This document shows positions 51,286 through 60,022 of a DNA stretch of 64,000 bases, piece after piece (the first letter of the stretch is position 1; every line of letters begins with the position of its first letter). Source of the DNA: Ferruginibacter yonginensis (GTDB taxonomy: Bacteria; Bacteroidota; Bacteroidia; Chitinophagales; Chitinophagaceae); assembly GCF_042651465.1 (NCBI RefSeq), contig NZ_JBHSCZ010000004.1, forward strand, positions 62,001 through 126,000. Reading direction: 5' to 3'. The position numbers were made by a program, and so were the translations under genes. The notes under the pieces were generated by a model. It was given only the letters and a program-made list of their open reading frames with translations. It was not told the origin of the DNA and searched no databases.

Positions 51286-53616
51286 ATGAAAAGAAATTTA
51301 AAATTCAATTTTCTAGCTGGTAGCCTACTATTATCAATGGCAACAATGGCTCAAGATGTTCAAAAAGGGTTACCAGGTATGTATCCTTCGTATGTAGATT
51401 TTAAAAATGCACCCGTTAGTTTTACTAAAGGAGCGATCATTATTGCAGACGAAAATGGAAAAACCAACACTACATCAAATGTGCAACTCATAAGGTCTGA
51501 TAAAGATGAATTGGGCATTTTTCATTACAGGTACCAACAAACCTATTTAAATATACCTGTTGAAAATGCTACCTATGTTGCACATGTAAAAAATGATCAA
51601 ATTTTATCAGAAAATGGTAAATGGATAAAAGATTTTCCTTCGTTATTAAAAGCAGTCCCTATGTTAAATCAACAAATTGCATTAGCGGCTGCTAAAGGCG
51701 AAATTGGCGCTCAACAGTATAAATGGGAAGTACCTACAGATGAAGCCTTCATAAAACAAGAAAAAAATGATGTAAACGCTACTTACTTACCAAAAGGCGA
51801 ATTGGTTTTTTATAGTGGTGAAGAAGAAGTAATTCCTTCACAACTACGCCTAGCTTATAAATTTGATATTTATGCTGCTTACCCTGCCAGCAGAAATATT
51901 GTATTTGTTGATGCGAACGATGGTTCAATACTTGGAAGAAGAGAAATAATACATACTACGAATGCACCCGGTACAGCTGTAACAGCATATAGTGGCTCAC
52001 AAGCTATTACCAGCGATTATACCGGAACTACCTATCGCTTAAGAGAAGTTGGCAGAGGTAATGGTATTCAAACTTTTAATATGAAAACAGCTGGCGCAAA
52101 CTATGCCGCAGCCGTTGATTTTACTGATGCTGATAATAATTGGAATAACGTTAACACTAATTTAGACCAATATGCAACCGATGCTCATTGGGGTGCTGAA
52201 AAAACATATGATTATTATTTTAGCCGCTACAACCGTAACAGTGTTGACAATGCAGGGTTAATATTAAAAAGTTATGTACACACCAGCTTAACAGCACAAG
52301 GTTACCCTGATAATGTTAATGCATTTTGGGATGGTAGCAAAATGAGCTACGGTGATGGAAACGCAACTTACAAACCTTTAACAGCTTTGGATATTGCAGG
52401 CCATGAAATTACCCATGCCGTTACACAATATTCATCAAACTTGGCCTATTCAACTGAGTCAGGTGCTATGAACGAAGGTTTCAGCGATATTTTTGGAACT
52501 GCTATTGAATTTTATGCTCGTTCAACAAGAGCCAATTGGTTAATTGGTGAAGATATTGGCGCAGCATTTAGAAGCATGAGTAACCCTAATCAATTTAGCC
52601 AACCAGATACCTACCAAGGTACCTATTGGTATACGGGCACTGCTGATAATGGTGGTGTACATACCAATAGTGGTGTTTTAAATTATTGGTTTTATTTATT
52701 ATCAGTAGGCGGTAGCGGCACTAATGATAAAGGCACTGCTTTTAATGTAACAGCAATTGGTATTGATAAAGCAGGTGCTATTGCTTACAGACTCAACAGC
52801 TTCTATTTAATATCTACCTCAAAATTTGCTGATGCAAGAACTTTTGGAATAAAAGCCGCTGAAGATTTATATGGAGTGGGTAGCGTAGAGGCTGTACAAA
52901 CTGCTAATGCATGGACTGCCGTAGGTGTAGGCGGTACCGTAACGCCTCCTACTTGTACTGATGCATATGAAACAAATGAAACCAGAACAGCTGCAAAAGC
53001 CATCACTAAAAATGTGGATATTACTGCAAAAATTAGCAGTACAACCGATAAAGACTGGTTTACATTTACAACTACAGCAGCTGCACCTAAAGTACAAGTA
53101 ACAGTAAGTAATTTACCTGCTGATTATGATGTACGTTTATATAATAGCGCAGGCACACAGTTGGGTATTTCTCAAAATGGTGGTACTACGGCTGAAACTG
53201 TTAAGTACAATACATCTACAGCTGCAGCTACTTACTATGTTCAAGTATATGGTTACAATGGAGCAAATAGTACAAGTTGTTATACTTTAAGGGCTTCAAC
53301 TAGTGGTGTTAACTTTATTGATGATCCAACAAATAACGGCTTCATTTCTATAAAAGATAATAAAACACCCAATACTTTCAATGTATACCCGAGCCCAGTT
53401 GCAAGAGGCGGCAATATTACACTACAATTTACAGAGGCAACCAACAGTCCAAAGCAAATTATAGTTACAGACTTAAGTGGTAGAAATATTTACAGTCAAA
53501 AAATAACTAGTTTTGAAGGTAACAACAGCATCAACTTTAAGTTGCCTAATATGGCGCCAGGTACTTATTTTATTAAATTAGATGAAAACAATATCAAAAA
53601 AATAACCGTATTGTAA
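51286..53616 (+). CDS. Secreted M4 (thermolysin-like) metallopeptidase with T9SS sorting domain
   Basis: A 776-residue extracellular protease. Order: signal peptide (ending SMATMAQ), FTP/PepSY-type propeptide (about 30-225), M4 catalytic domain with zinc motif HEITH at 373-377 and the third ligand in GAMNEGFSDIFG, a bacterial pre-peptidase C-terminal domain (about 560-675, DKDWFTFTT...YYVQVYGYNG) and a type A T9SS sorting domain (about 695-776, NVYPSPV...GTYFIKL...KKITVL). It is predicted to be exported by the T9SS and activated by propeptide removal. It is a single gene with a strong terminator. Confidence 0.95.
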   Translation: MKRNLKFNFLAGSLLLSMATMAQDVQKGLPGMYPSYVDFKNAPVSFTKGAIIIADENGKTNTTSNVQLIRSDKDELGIFHYRYQQTYLNIPVENATYVAHVKNDQILSENGKWIKDFPSLLKAVPMLNQQIALAAAKGEIGAQQYKWEVPTDEAFIKQEKNDVNATYLPKGELVFYSGEEEVIPSQLRLAYKFDIYAAYPASRNIVFVDANDGSILGRREIIHTTNAPGTAVTAYSGSQAITSDYTGTTYRLREVGRGNGIQTFNMKTAGANYAAAVDFTDADNNWNNVNTNLDQYATDAHWGAEKTYDYYFSRYNRNSVDNAGLILKSYVHTSLTAQGYPDNVNAFWDGSKMSYGDGNATYKPLTALDIAGHEITHAVTQYSSNLAYSTESGAMNEGFSDIFGTAIEFYARSTRANWLIGEDIGAAFRSMSNPNQFSQPDTYQGTYWYTGTADNGGVHTNSGVLNYWFYLLSVGGSGTNDKGTAFNVTAIGIDKAGAIAYRLNSFYLISTSKFADARTFGIKAAEDLYGVGSVEAVQTANAWTAVGVGGTVTPPTCTDAYETNETRTAAKAITKNVDITAKISSTTDKDWFTFTTTAAAPKVQVTVSNLPADYDVRLYNSAGTQLGISQNGGTTAETVKYNTSTAAATYYVQVYGYNGANSTSCYTLRASTSGVNFIDDPTNNGFISIKDNKTPNTFNVYPSPVARGGNITLQFTEATNSPKQIIVTDLSGRNIYSQKITSFEGNNSINFKLPNMAPGTYFIKLDENNIKKITVL

Positions 53617-53632
53617 AACAATATTTTCATTA

Positions 53633-53670
53633 AAAACGAAGCCCACATGTATAATTGTGGGCTTCGTTTT
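53633..53670. terminator. Bidirectional terminator between the M4 peptidase and tdk
   Basis: A perfect 15 bp stem (53633-53647 with 53656-53670) with an 8-base loop and A/T flanks. It ends both converging genes and is the strongest terminator in the window. Confidence 0.92.
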
Positions 53671-53674
53671 TTAA

Positions 53675-54244
53675 TTATGCAGGCAGTTGAGCACATTCTC
53701 TGCAACGTGGCTCATAAATATCTTTTTCACCAAGTAGCACTTGGCCGCCAGTTGCAATTTTACGGTATGATATACTTGCCATGCCACCGCAACGCATACA
53801 AACGGCATGCAGCTTGGTGATATAATCCGCCACGGCAAGTAGGTTAGGCATTTGGCCAAATGGTTTTCCTAAATAATCCATATCTAAACCAGCCACTATA
53901 ACCCTTATGCCTTTTAAAGCTAACTGTTCACATACATAAGCAATTTCTTCATCAAAAAACTGGGCTTCATCTATACCCACAACATCAACATCTTGTGCCA
54001 TTAATAAAATACTATGTGCATTTTCAACGGGTGTGCTGTGTATACTATTGGTATCATGACTAACAATATTTACTTCATCATAGCGTACATCAATAGCAGG
54101 TTTAAAAATTTCAGCTTTTAAATTGGCTATCTTAACTCTTTTTAATCTACGAATAAGCTCTTCTGTTTTACCACTAAACATACTACCACAAATCACTTCA
54201 ATCCAACCTTTTCTTTCTCCCTTTAAATTAGGTTCTATAAACAT
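53675..54244 (-). CDS. tdk: Thymidine kinase
   Basis: A 189-residue type II thymidine kinase of the salvage pathway. The P-loop is GSMFSGKTEELIRRL, the catalytic Glu lies in VGIDEAQFFD, and the lasso/zinc region has CMRCGG and CREC pairs. I chose the ATG at 54244 (MFIEPNLKGERKGWIEVI), which matches homologues; the frame is open 16 codons further upstream. Confidence 0.95.
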   Translation of the reverse strand: MFIEPNLKGERKGWIEVICGSMFSGKTEELIRRLKRVKIANLKAEIFKPAIDVRYDEVNIVSHDTNSIHSTPVENAHSILLMAQDVDVVGIDEAQFFDEEIAYVCEQLALKGIRVIVAGLDMDYLGKPFGQMPNLLAVADYITKLHAVCMRCGGMASISYRKIATGGQVLLGEKDIYEPRCRECAQLPA

Positions 54245-54364
54245 TCTTACTTTTTTTTGATAGTGTTGCGTAACTTTAACGCAGTATTGCAAAGATTAGG
54301 AATATAATCGAAGCAAATAAAAAATTATTTTATTGTTTAAGCTTCAAAAATAAAAAAATTGCAA

Positions 54365-55177
54365 ATGGATAGAGTGGAAACATTGAGCAACCTTTTAGCT
54401 TCAAAACTGCAGCACAATGCCTCTATAAATGAGTTGTTGAATATTGTAAAAATGTTAGAGTCAGAGTTATTGCATTTAAAAACAATAACGCCGCCAACAA
54501 TGACAAACGCAAGGAGTACAGCCATTCATATTGCAAAACACAATAACCCCACTCCTTTAAAAGCAACACCCAACGAAGCTACAGCCGTTGAAGAAAAAAC
54601 AGTAGTAATGCTACAGGTTGATGAAGCTGAAGTTGAGGCTGAATTAGAAGAAATAAAAAAAATAGCGGAAGAGCGTAACCATTTAATTTATCAAAATAAA
54701 CCTGTACAAACATTTGATGTGTTAGATGAAATTCCGACCATGGTAAACAGACAATCAGCTACACCAGTTGCTACTGCTATTGAAACAACAATGCCTTTAC
54801 CTACGGCAAAGCCAGTTGCTTTAAATACTGATGATGTACCTAAAAAAGAAATTAACGAGGTAATACCTACCAACAATACTTCCTTAAACGATGTTTTAAA
54901 ATCAACCCAACATGAGCTCAGTGATAGTTTAAAAGATGCACCAGTAAAAGATTTAAAAAAAGCCATCGGCATCAACGACAGGTTTAGGTTTTTAAATGAA
55001 TTATTTAGGGGTGATGAGGCTATGTACGAACGCAGTATTAAAACCATCAATAATTTCGCCATTTACCCAGAAGCAGAATATTGGATAAGAAGAGAATTAA
55101 AACTGAAACTCGGTTGGAGCGATCAAAACGATACCGTACAACAATTTGATCAATTGGTTAAAAGGCGTTTTGCATAA
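54365..55177 (+). CDS. Conserved hypothetical protein
   Basis: A 270-residue cytoplasmic protein without signal or membrane segment. I do not assign it to a named family. The N-terminal 40 residues form an amphipathic helix or coiled coil (RVETLSNLLASKL ... LLNIVKMLESELLHLKTI). A low-complexity Ala/Thr/Glu/Pro linker covers about 45-170. The C-terminal 85 residues look folded (LKKAIGINDRFRFLNELFRGDEAMYERSIKTINNF ... EAEYWIRRELKLKLGW) and resemble a conserved module seen in Bacteroidota proteins. Starts at an ATG two codons after a TTG. It converges with kdtA, overlapping its 3' end by 28 bp. Confidence 0.75.
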   Translation: MDRVETLSNLLASKLQHNASINELLNIVKMLESELLHLKTITPPTMTNARSTAIHIAKHNNPTPLKATPNEATAVEEKTVVMLQVDEAEVEAELEEIKKIAEERNHLIYQNKPVQTFDVLDEIPTMVNRQSATPVATAIETTMPLPTAKPVALNTDDVPKKEINEVIPTNNTSLNDVLKSTQHELSDSLKDAPVKDLKKAIGINDRFRFLNELFRGDEAMYERSIKTINNFAIYPEAEYWIRRELKLKLGWSDQNDTVQQFDQLVKRRFA

Positions 55178-56406
55178 ATATGCGACATAATTTTTTCTGT
55201 AGCACCTTTATTTTGTAACACATAAGCTTTATTAACATTACAAGCCTTATCGTATGTGTTAGTATTAATGAGTAAATCATTTAAAGTATTTTCAAGCTCA
55301 AGGGCTGTTTCAACACTAAAAGCGCCTTTTTGTTGCACCAATGCCAATGCCTCAGAAAATTTGTGATACTCCGGTCCAAATACTACAGGCATACCATACA
55401 CAGCCGCTTCTAAAATATTATGAATGCCACTATCATTAAAGCCCCCACCAATGTAAGCAATAGTGGCTATTTTATATAGTGATGCTAACATGCCAATATT
55501 ATCAATCACCAACACTTGAGCGGTAACATCATGTTGTTTGAGCGTTGTGTAAAAAACTGCCTGTGGCAATATTTTTTTTATTGAAAATAAATGCTCCTCG
55601 TCAATTTCATGTGGTGCAATAATAAATTTTATGTGGGGGTGTTGTACTATAAAATGTTTTAAAACTTCTTCATCATCTTCCCAAGTACTGCCTGCCACTA
55701 TCACTGTACTATTTGCACAAAATTGTATCACCAACTCAGGCAGCGAATGAGTGGTAGCCGCAACAGCCACTACCCTATCAAACCTTGTATCGCCTGCTAA
55801 TACTACATTTTGAGCCAATTTAATTTCAGTTAAAAGCTCAATTGATGAAGCATTTTGTACAAAAATGGTTTCAAAACTTTGCAGTACTTTTTTCCATAAA
55901 CCACCGTACCATTTAAAAAATGGCTGACTAGCCCTAAAAACTGCTGATACCAACAATACAGGAACCCCTGTTGTTTTTAAAGTAGTGAGGTAATAATACC
56001 AATACTCATACTTTACCCAAATTACCAATGCAGGTTGTACAATTTCAAGAAAACGTTGGGCATTTCGTTTACCATCCATTGGCAAGTAAAAAACCCCATC
56101 TGCCTGCGGATAATGCTTTCTAATTTCATACCCACTTGGCGAAAAAAAAGTAAGTAAAATTTTATGTAAAGGATAATCTTTTTTTAAGGCCTCAATAACG
56201 GGGCGCCCTTGCTCAAATTCGCCCAAACTTGCACAGTGTACCCATATAATATTACTATCAGCTGGTAGTTCGTTACGCCATACTTGAAGTTTATTGAAAA
56301 TATTTTTTCTTCCTTCAAGCCATAAAGTAGCCTTTGTACTTTTAAAACTTGCAATACGTACACCTAATTGGTACAACGCAATAAATAAATTATAAAAAAA
56401 CAGCAT
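55150..56406 (-). CDS. kdtA: 3-deoxy-D-manno-octulosonic acid transferase
   Basis: A 418-residue inner-membrane-anchored GT30 glycosyltransferase that adds Kdo to the lipid A precursor (also called waaA). It has an N-terminal anchor (MLFFYNLFIALYQLGVRI), the acceptor-side motif IIWVHCASLGEFEQGRPVIEAL, LTFFSPSGYEI, and the CMP-Kdo-binding segment IAYIGGGFNDSGIHNILEAAVYGMPVVFGP. I chose the ATG at 56406; the frame extends 82 codons further, but that part lies in the degT promoter/start region and is not family-like. A good promoter lies just upstream of the chosen start. Confidence 0.94.
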   Translation of the reverse strand: MLFFYNLFIALYQLGVRIASFKSTKATLWLEGRKNIFNKLQVWRNELPADSNIIWVHCASLGEFEQGRPVIEALKKDYPLHKILLTFFSPSGYEIRKHYPQADGVFYLPMDGKRNAQRFLEIVQPALVIWVKYEYWYYYLTTLKTTGVPVLLVSAVFRASQPFFKWYGGLWKKVLQSFETIFVQNASSIELLTEIKLAQNVVLAGDTRFDRVVAVAATTHSLPELVIQFCANSTVIVAGSTWEDDEEVLKHFIVQHPHIKFIIAPHEIDEEHLFSIKKILPQAVFYTTLKQHDVTAQVLVIDNIGMLASLYKIATIAYIGGGFNDSGIHNILEAAVYGMPVVFGPEYHKFSEALALVQQKGAFSVETALELENTLNDLLINTNTYDKACNVNKAYVLQNKGATEKIMSHIYAKRLLTN

Positions 56407-56426
56407 CAATAACAAATTGGTTACAG

Positions 56427-56458
56427 CAAAAGTAAAGGCAAATATTGGCTTAAACCAA
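56427..56458 (-). promoter_or_regulatory. Promoter of kdtA
   Basis: On the minus strand TTG (56458-56456) and TACTTTTG (56434-56427) are separated by 21 bp, matching the Bacteroidota -33/-7 arrangement. The -7 box lies 20 bp before the chosen kdtA ATG, which supports that start over the longer frame. Confidence 0.6.
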
Positions 56459-56494
56459 TTGTTGAGGGGTGGTACATTCAGTGAGCAATAATTG

Positions 56495-56502
56495 TATCTT
56501 TG
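56495..56502 (+). promoter_or_regulatory. Candidate -7 box of the nucleotide-sugar operon
   Basis: TATCTTTG followed by CAGCC matches the Bacteroidota -7 element and typical initiation context. It lies 20 bp before the ATG at 56522 and would drive the plus-strand operon that runs to about 63756. It faces away from the kdtA promoter. The -33 region lacks a clear TTG. Confidence 0.5.
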
Positions 56503-56521
56503 CAGCCGCAAAAAAGCATGT

Positions 56522-57658
56522 ATGAAGCAATTACAAATGGTAGATACAAAATCACAGTATCTTAAAATAAAAACAGAAGTAGATGCAGCAGTAATTGCTG
56601 TAATGGAAAGTTCTCGATTTATTGGGGGCGATGTAGTGAACGGTTTTGCCAATAATTTGGGTACATACCATCAATCAAAACATGTAATTCCTTGTGCAAA
56701 TGGTACTGATGCTTTACAAATTGCCATGATGGCCCTAGGTTTACAACCTGGCGATGAAGTAATAACACCCTCTTTTACTTACATAGCTACTGTTGAAGTA
56801 GCTGCTTTACTTCGCATTAAACCTGTGTTTGTTGAAGTGGATCAAAAAACTTTTTGTATTGACCCTATTGCGGTTGAAAAAGCAATAACACCTAAAACCA
56901 AAGCAATTGTTCCTGTTCATTTATACGGCCATGCGGCTGATATGGAAGCCATCATGAAAATTGCAGCTAAACATAACTTATTTGTAATTGAAGATAATGC
57001 CCAAGGGATAGGGAATGATTACACTTTTTCTGATGGAACCGTTAAAAAAACAGGCAGTATTGGTCATATTGGTTGTACTTCTTTTTACCCTTCAAAAAAC
57101 TTAGGTGCTTTTGGTGATGGTGGTGCTATTTTTACAAATGATGATGCACTAGCTGTACAATTGAAAATGATTGCATCTCACGGACAAAGCCGTCAATATT
57201 ATCATGATGTTGTTGGTTGTAACTCACGTTTAGATGCAATGCAAGCAGCAATTTTAGACATTAAGCTCAAACATTTAGATGAATATATTGCAGCAAGAAG
57301 AAAAGCTGCAGACTTTTATGATAAGGCATTTGCCAACAACCCAAAAATTGAAGTACCATTTAGAGCTACCAATAATAACCATGTGTTTCATCAATATACT
57401 TTAATATTACATGATACTGATAGAGATGCACTGAATAAATATTTAGCTGAACATGATATACCGTCAATGATTTATTACCCAGTGCCAGCTCATAAACAAA
57501 AAATGTTCGACATTTTTGAAGATAACCACTACGAACTACCTATTACCGATTGGCTCACAAAAAGGGTAATTTCATTACCGATGCATACGGAGCTTGATGA
57601 AGAACAACAAACATTCATTGCACAGCATGTAATTGAATTCATAAATAAACAAGCATAA
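56522..57658 (+). CDS. DegT/DnrJ/EryC1/StrS family sugar aminotransferase
   Basis: A 378-residue PLP-dependent aminotransferase acting on a keto-sugar nucleotide. It has IPCANGTDALQIAMMALGLQPGDEVITPSFTYIAT, VIEDNAQGIG and the PLP-lysine segment GCTSFYPSKNLGAFGDGGAIFT. The sequence is close to WbpE-type enzymes that aminate 3-keto-UDP-GlcNAcA, but substrate cannot be fixed by sequence alone. I start at ATG 56522; the promoter box at 56495 excludes the upstream TTG at 56492. First gene of the operon; 6 bp gap to the next. Confidence 0.9.
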   Translation: MKQLQMVDTKSQYLKIKTEVDAAVIAVMESSRFIGGDVVNGFANNLGTYHQSKHVIPCANGTDALQIAMMALGLQPGDEVITPSFTYIATVEVAALLRIKPVFVEVDQKTFCIDPIAVEKAITPKTKAIVPVHLYGHAADMEAIMKIAAKHNLFVIEDNAQGIGNDYTFSDGTVKKTGSIGHIGCTSFYPSKNLGAFGDGGAIFTNDDALAVQLKMIASHGQSRQYYHDVVGCNSRLDAMQAAILDIKLKHLDEYIAARRKAADFYDKAFANNPKIEVPFRATNNNHVFHQYTLILHDTDRDALNKYLAEHDIPSMIYYPVPAHKQKMFDIFEDNHYELPITDWLTKRVISLPMHTELDEEQQTFIAQHVIEFINKQA

Positions 57659-57664
57659 TTTTAT

Positions 57665-59014
57665 ATGAAAATTGCAGTTATAGGTACGGGTTATGTTGGT
57701 TTGGTTACAGGCACCTGCTTTGCTGAAACAGGTAATGTAGTTACTTGCGTAGATGTTGATCAACAAAAAATAAATAAACTCAACGCTGGTGAAATAACGA
57801 TTTATGAACCAGGGTTAGAAAAACTATTTTTAAGAAACCAAAAAGAAGGTCGTTTAAAATTTACCCAATCATTGGCGGATGCTATTGTAGATGCTCAAAT
57901 TATTTTTTTAGCACTACCAACTCCGCCAGGTGCTGATGGTGCAGCAGATTTAAAATATATTTTAGGAGTAGCTAATGATTTAGGCAAACTATTAAACCCA
58001 AACAACTATGTAGTAATAGTTGATAAAAGCACCGTACCAGTGGGCACAGCTGATAAAGTTCATAATGCAATTGTAGCAAGTGCAACAATACACCAAGCAG
58101 GTAAAAATATTGAGCACTGCTTTGATGTTGTGAGCAATCCAGAATTTTTACGTGAAGGTGTTGCTGTAGATGATTTTATGAAGCCTGATAGGGTTGTTAT
58201 TGGCACTACAGCACCTAAAGCTATAAAAGTGATGAACGATTTGTACACTCCTTTTGTACGCCAAGGAAACCCTTTAATTTTTATGGATGAAAAATCAGCA
58301 GAATTAACCAAATACGCAGCCAATGCTTTTTTAGCCGTTAAAATTAGTTTCATGAACGAAATAGCTCAAATGTGTGAGCGTTTAGGGGCCGATGTTGATA
58401 TGGTACGTAAAGGTATTGGTAGTGATGATAGAATTGGAAAACGATTTCTTTTCCCTGGTATTGGTTATGGTGGTAGCTGCTTCCCTAAAGATGTACAAGC
58501 TTTGGCTAAAACAGCCGATGATATCAACTACGATTTTAAAATATTAGATGCTGTAATGGATGTAAATGCAATGCAAAAATTACATCTCATTCCTAAAATA
58601 AAAAAATACTTTAATAACAATTTAAAAGGAAAGCATTTTGCTTTGTGGGGTTTAGCTTTTAAGCCAAATACTGATGATGTGAGAGAAGCACCAGCTTATT
58701 ATATGATAGATGCACTACTTGCGGAAGGTGCAACAATTGCTGTGTTTGATCCCGAAGCTATCAATAACACCATTAGTGTTTATGGCAATAAAATTGTGTA
58801 CGCAAATAACCAATATGAAGCACTTTTTAATGCTGATGCTCTATTAATAGCAACAGAGTGGAACGAATTTAGAACTCCTGATTTTGAAAAAATTAGTAGT
58901 GCCTTAAAAAATAAATTAATATTTGATGGTCGCAATGTGTTTGATCCAGCGCAAATGCAAGAGTTGGGCTACCATTATGAAAGTATTGGTCGTAAAATAA
59001 TTTCAAATAAATAA
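57665..59014 (+). CDS. UDP-glucose 6-dehydrogenase
   Basis: A 449-residue NAD-dependent enzyme of the UDP-glucose/GDP-mannose dehydrogenase family that oxidises UDP-glucose to UDP-glucuronate. The N-terminal Rossmann motif is MKIAVIGTGYVGLVTGTCFAE. The central EFLREGVAVDDFMKPDRVVIG and the catalytic cysteine in GIGYGGSCFPKDVQAL are diagnostic of the Ugd subgroup, and ALWGLAFKPNTDDVREAPA opens the C-terminal domain. The next gene encodes a probable UDP-glucuronate decarboxylase, which uses its product. Confidence 0.94.
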   Translation: MKIAVIGTGYVGLVTGTCFAETGNVVTCVDVDQQKINKLNAGEITIYEPGLEKLFLRNQKEGRLKFTQSLADAIVDAQIIFLALPTPPGADGAADLKYILGVANDLGKLLNPNNYVVIVDKSTVPVGTADKVHNAIVASATIHQAGKNIEHCFDVVSNPEFLREGVAVDDFMKPDRVVIGTTAPKAIKVMNDLYTPFVRQGNPLIFMDEKSAELTKYAANAFLAVKISFMNEIAQMCERLGADVDMVRKGIGSDDRIGKRFLFPGIGYGGSCFPKDVQALAKTADDINYDFKILDAVMDVNAMQKLHLIPKIKKYFNNNLKGKHFALWGLAFKPNTDDVREAPAYYMIDALLAEGATIAVFDPEAINNTISVYGNKIVYANNQYEALFNADALLIATEWNEFRTPDFEKISSALKNKLIFDGRNVFDPAQMQELGYHYESIGRKIISNK

Positions 59015-59026
59015 AACATTATTTAG

Positions 59027-60004
59027 TTGCAAAAAAGAATACTCATAACAGGTGCTGCTGGTTTTTTAGGATCACATTTAAGTGATCGCTTTATTAACGA
59101 AGGTTATCATGTAATAGGCATGGATAATCTTATAACTGGCGATTTAAAAAACATTGAACATTTATTCAAATTACCTCAATTTGAATTTTATCATCACGAT
59201 GTTTCTAAGTTTATTCATGTAACTGGGCATCTTGATTATATTTTGCATTTTGCTTCACCAGCAAGTCCAATCGATTATTTAAAAATACCTATTCAAACAT
59301 TAAAAGTAGGTTCATTAGGTACGCATAACTGTTTGGGATTAGCCAAAGCAAAAAATGCCAGAATTTTAGTAGCAAGTACCAGTGAAGTATATGGCGACCC
59401 ATTAGTGCATCCACAAACTGAAAATTATTGGGGTAATGTAAACCCCGTAGGGCCAAGGGGGGTGTACGATGAAGCCAAACGCTTTCAAGAAGCTATTACC
59501 ATGGCCTACCATACTTTTCACCAAGTACAAACAAGAATTGTACGCATTTTCAATACCTACGGCCCTCGTATGAGGCTTAATGATGGAAGGGCATTACCTG
59601 CATTTATTGGTCAAGCATTACGTGGTGAAGATTTAACAGTATTTGGTGATGGTAGCCAAACCAGAAGTTTTTGTTACGTAGATGATTTGGTAGAAGGCAT
59701 TTATAGGTTACTGATGAGCGACTGTGCCGAACCAGTAAATATTGGTAACCCAGATGAAATTTCTTTAAAAGATTTTGCGGAAGAAATAATTCAACTTACG
59801 GGTACACAACAAAAAATAGTATATAAACCTTTACCAGCTGATGATCCTAAACAACGCCAGCCAGATATCAGCAAGGCGAAAGCGTTACTTAATTGGGGAC
59901 CAAAAGTAAATAGAGCCGAGGGCTTAAAAATAACCTATAACTATTTTAAACAGTTACCTGCTTCTGAGTTACATAAACTCCCAAAAGATTTTATTAACAA
60001 ATAA
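59027..60004 (+). CDS. UDP-glucuronic acid decarboxylase-like SDR
   Basis: A 325-residue extended short-chain dehydrogenase/reductase. It has ITGAAGFLGSHLSDRF, LHFASPASPIDYLKIPIQTLKVGS, the YxxxK catalytic pair in GVYDEAKRFQEA, and RIFNTYGPRMRLNDGRALPAFIGQAL, all typical of UXS enzymes that convert UDP-glucuronate to UDP-xylose. The start codon is TTG (59027): an in-frame stop lies immediately upstream and no ATG precedes the Rossmann motif. The preceding ugd supplies its substrate. Confidence 0.92.
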   Translation: MQKRILITGAAGFLGSHLSDRFINEGYHVIGMDNLITGDLKNIEHLFKLPQFEFYHHDVSKFIHVTGHLDYILHFASPASPIDYLKIPIQTLKVGSLGTHNCLGLAKAKNARILVASTSEVYGDPLVHPQTENYWGNVNPVGPRGVYDEAKRFQEAITMAYHTFHQVQTRIVRIFNTYGPRMRLNDGRALPAFIGQALRGEDLTVFGDGSQTRSFCYVDDLVEGIYRLLMSDCAEPVNIGNPDEISLKDFAEEIIQLTGTQQKIVYKPLPADDPKQRQPDISKAKALLNWGPKVNRAEGLKITYNYFKQLPASELHKLPKDFINK

Positions 60005-60022
60005 TCATTCATTCAACATTTA

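Noticed and set aside
55150..56652. Long N-terminal extension of kdtA (82 residues)
   Set aside because: The extension has no family similarity, overlaps the degT start region and lies upstream of a good kdtA promoter match; the shorter start at 56406 fits the family.
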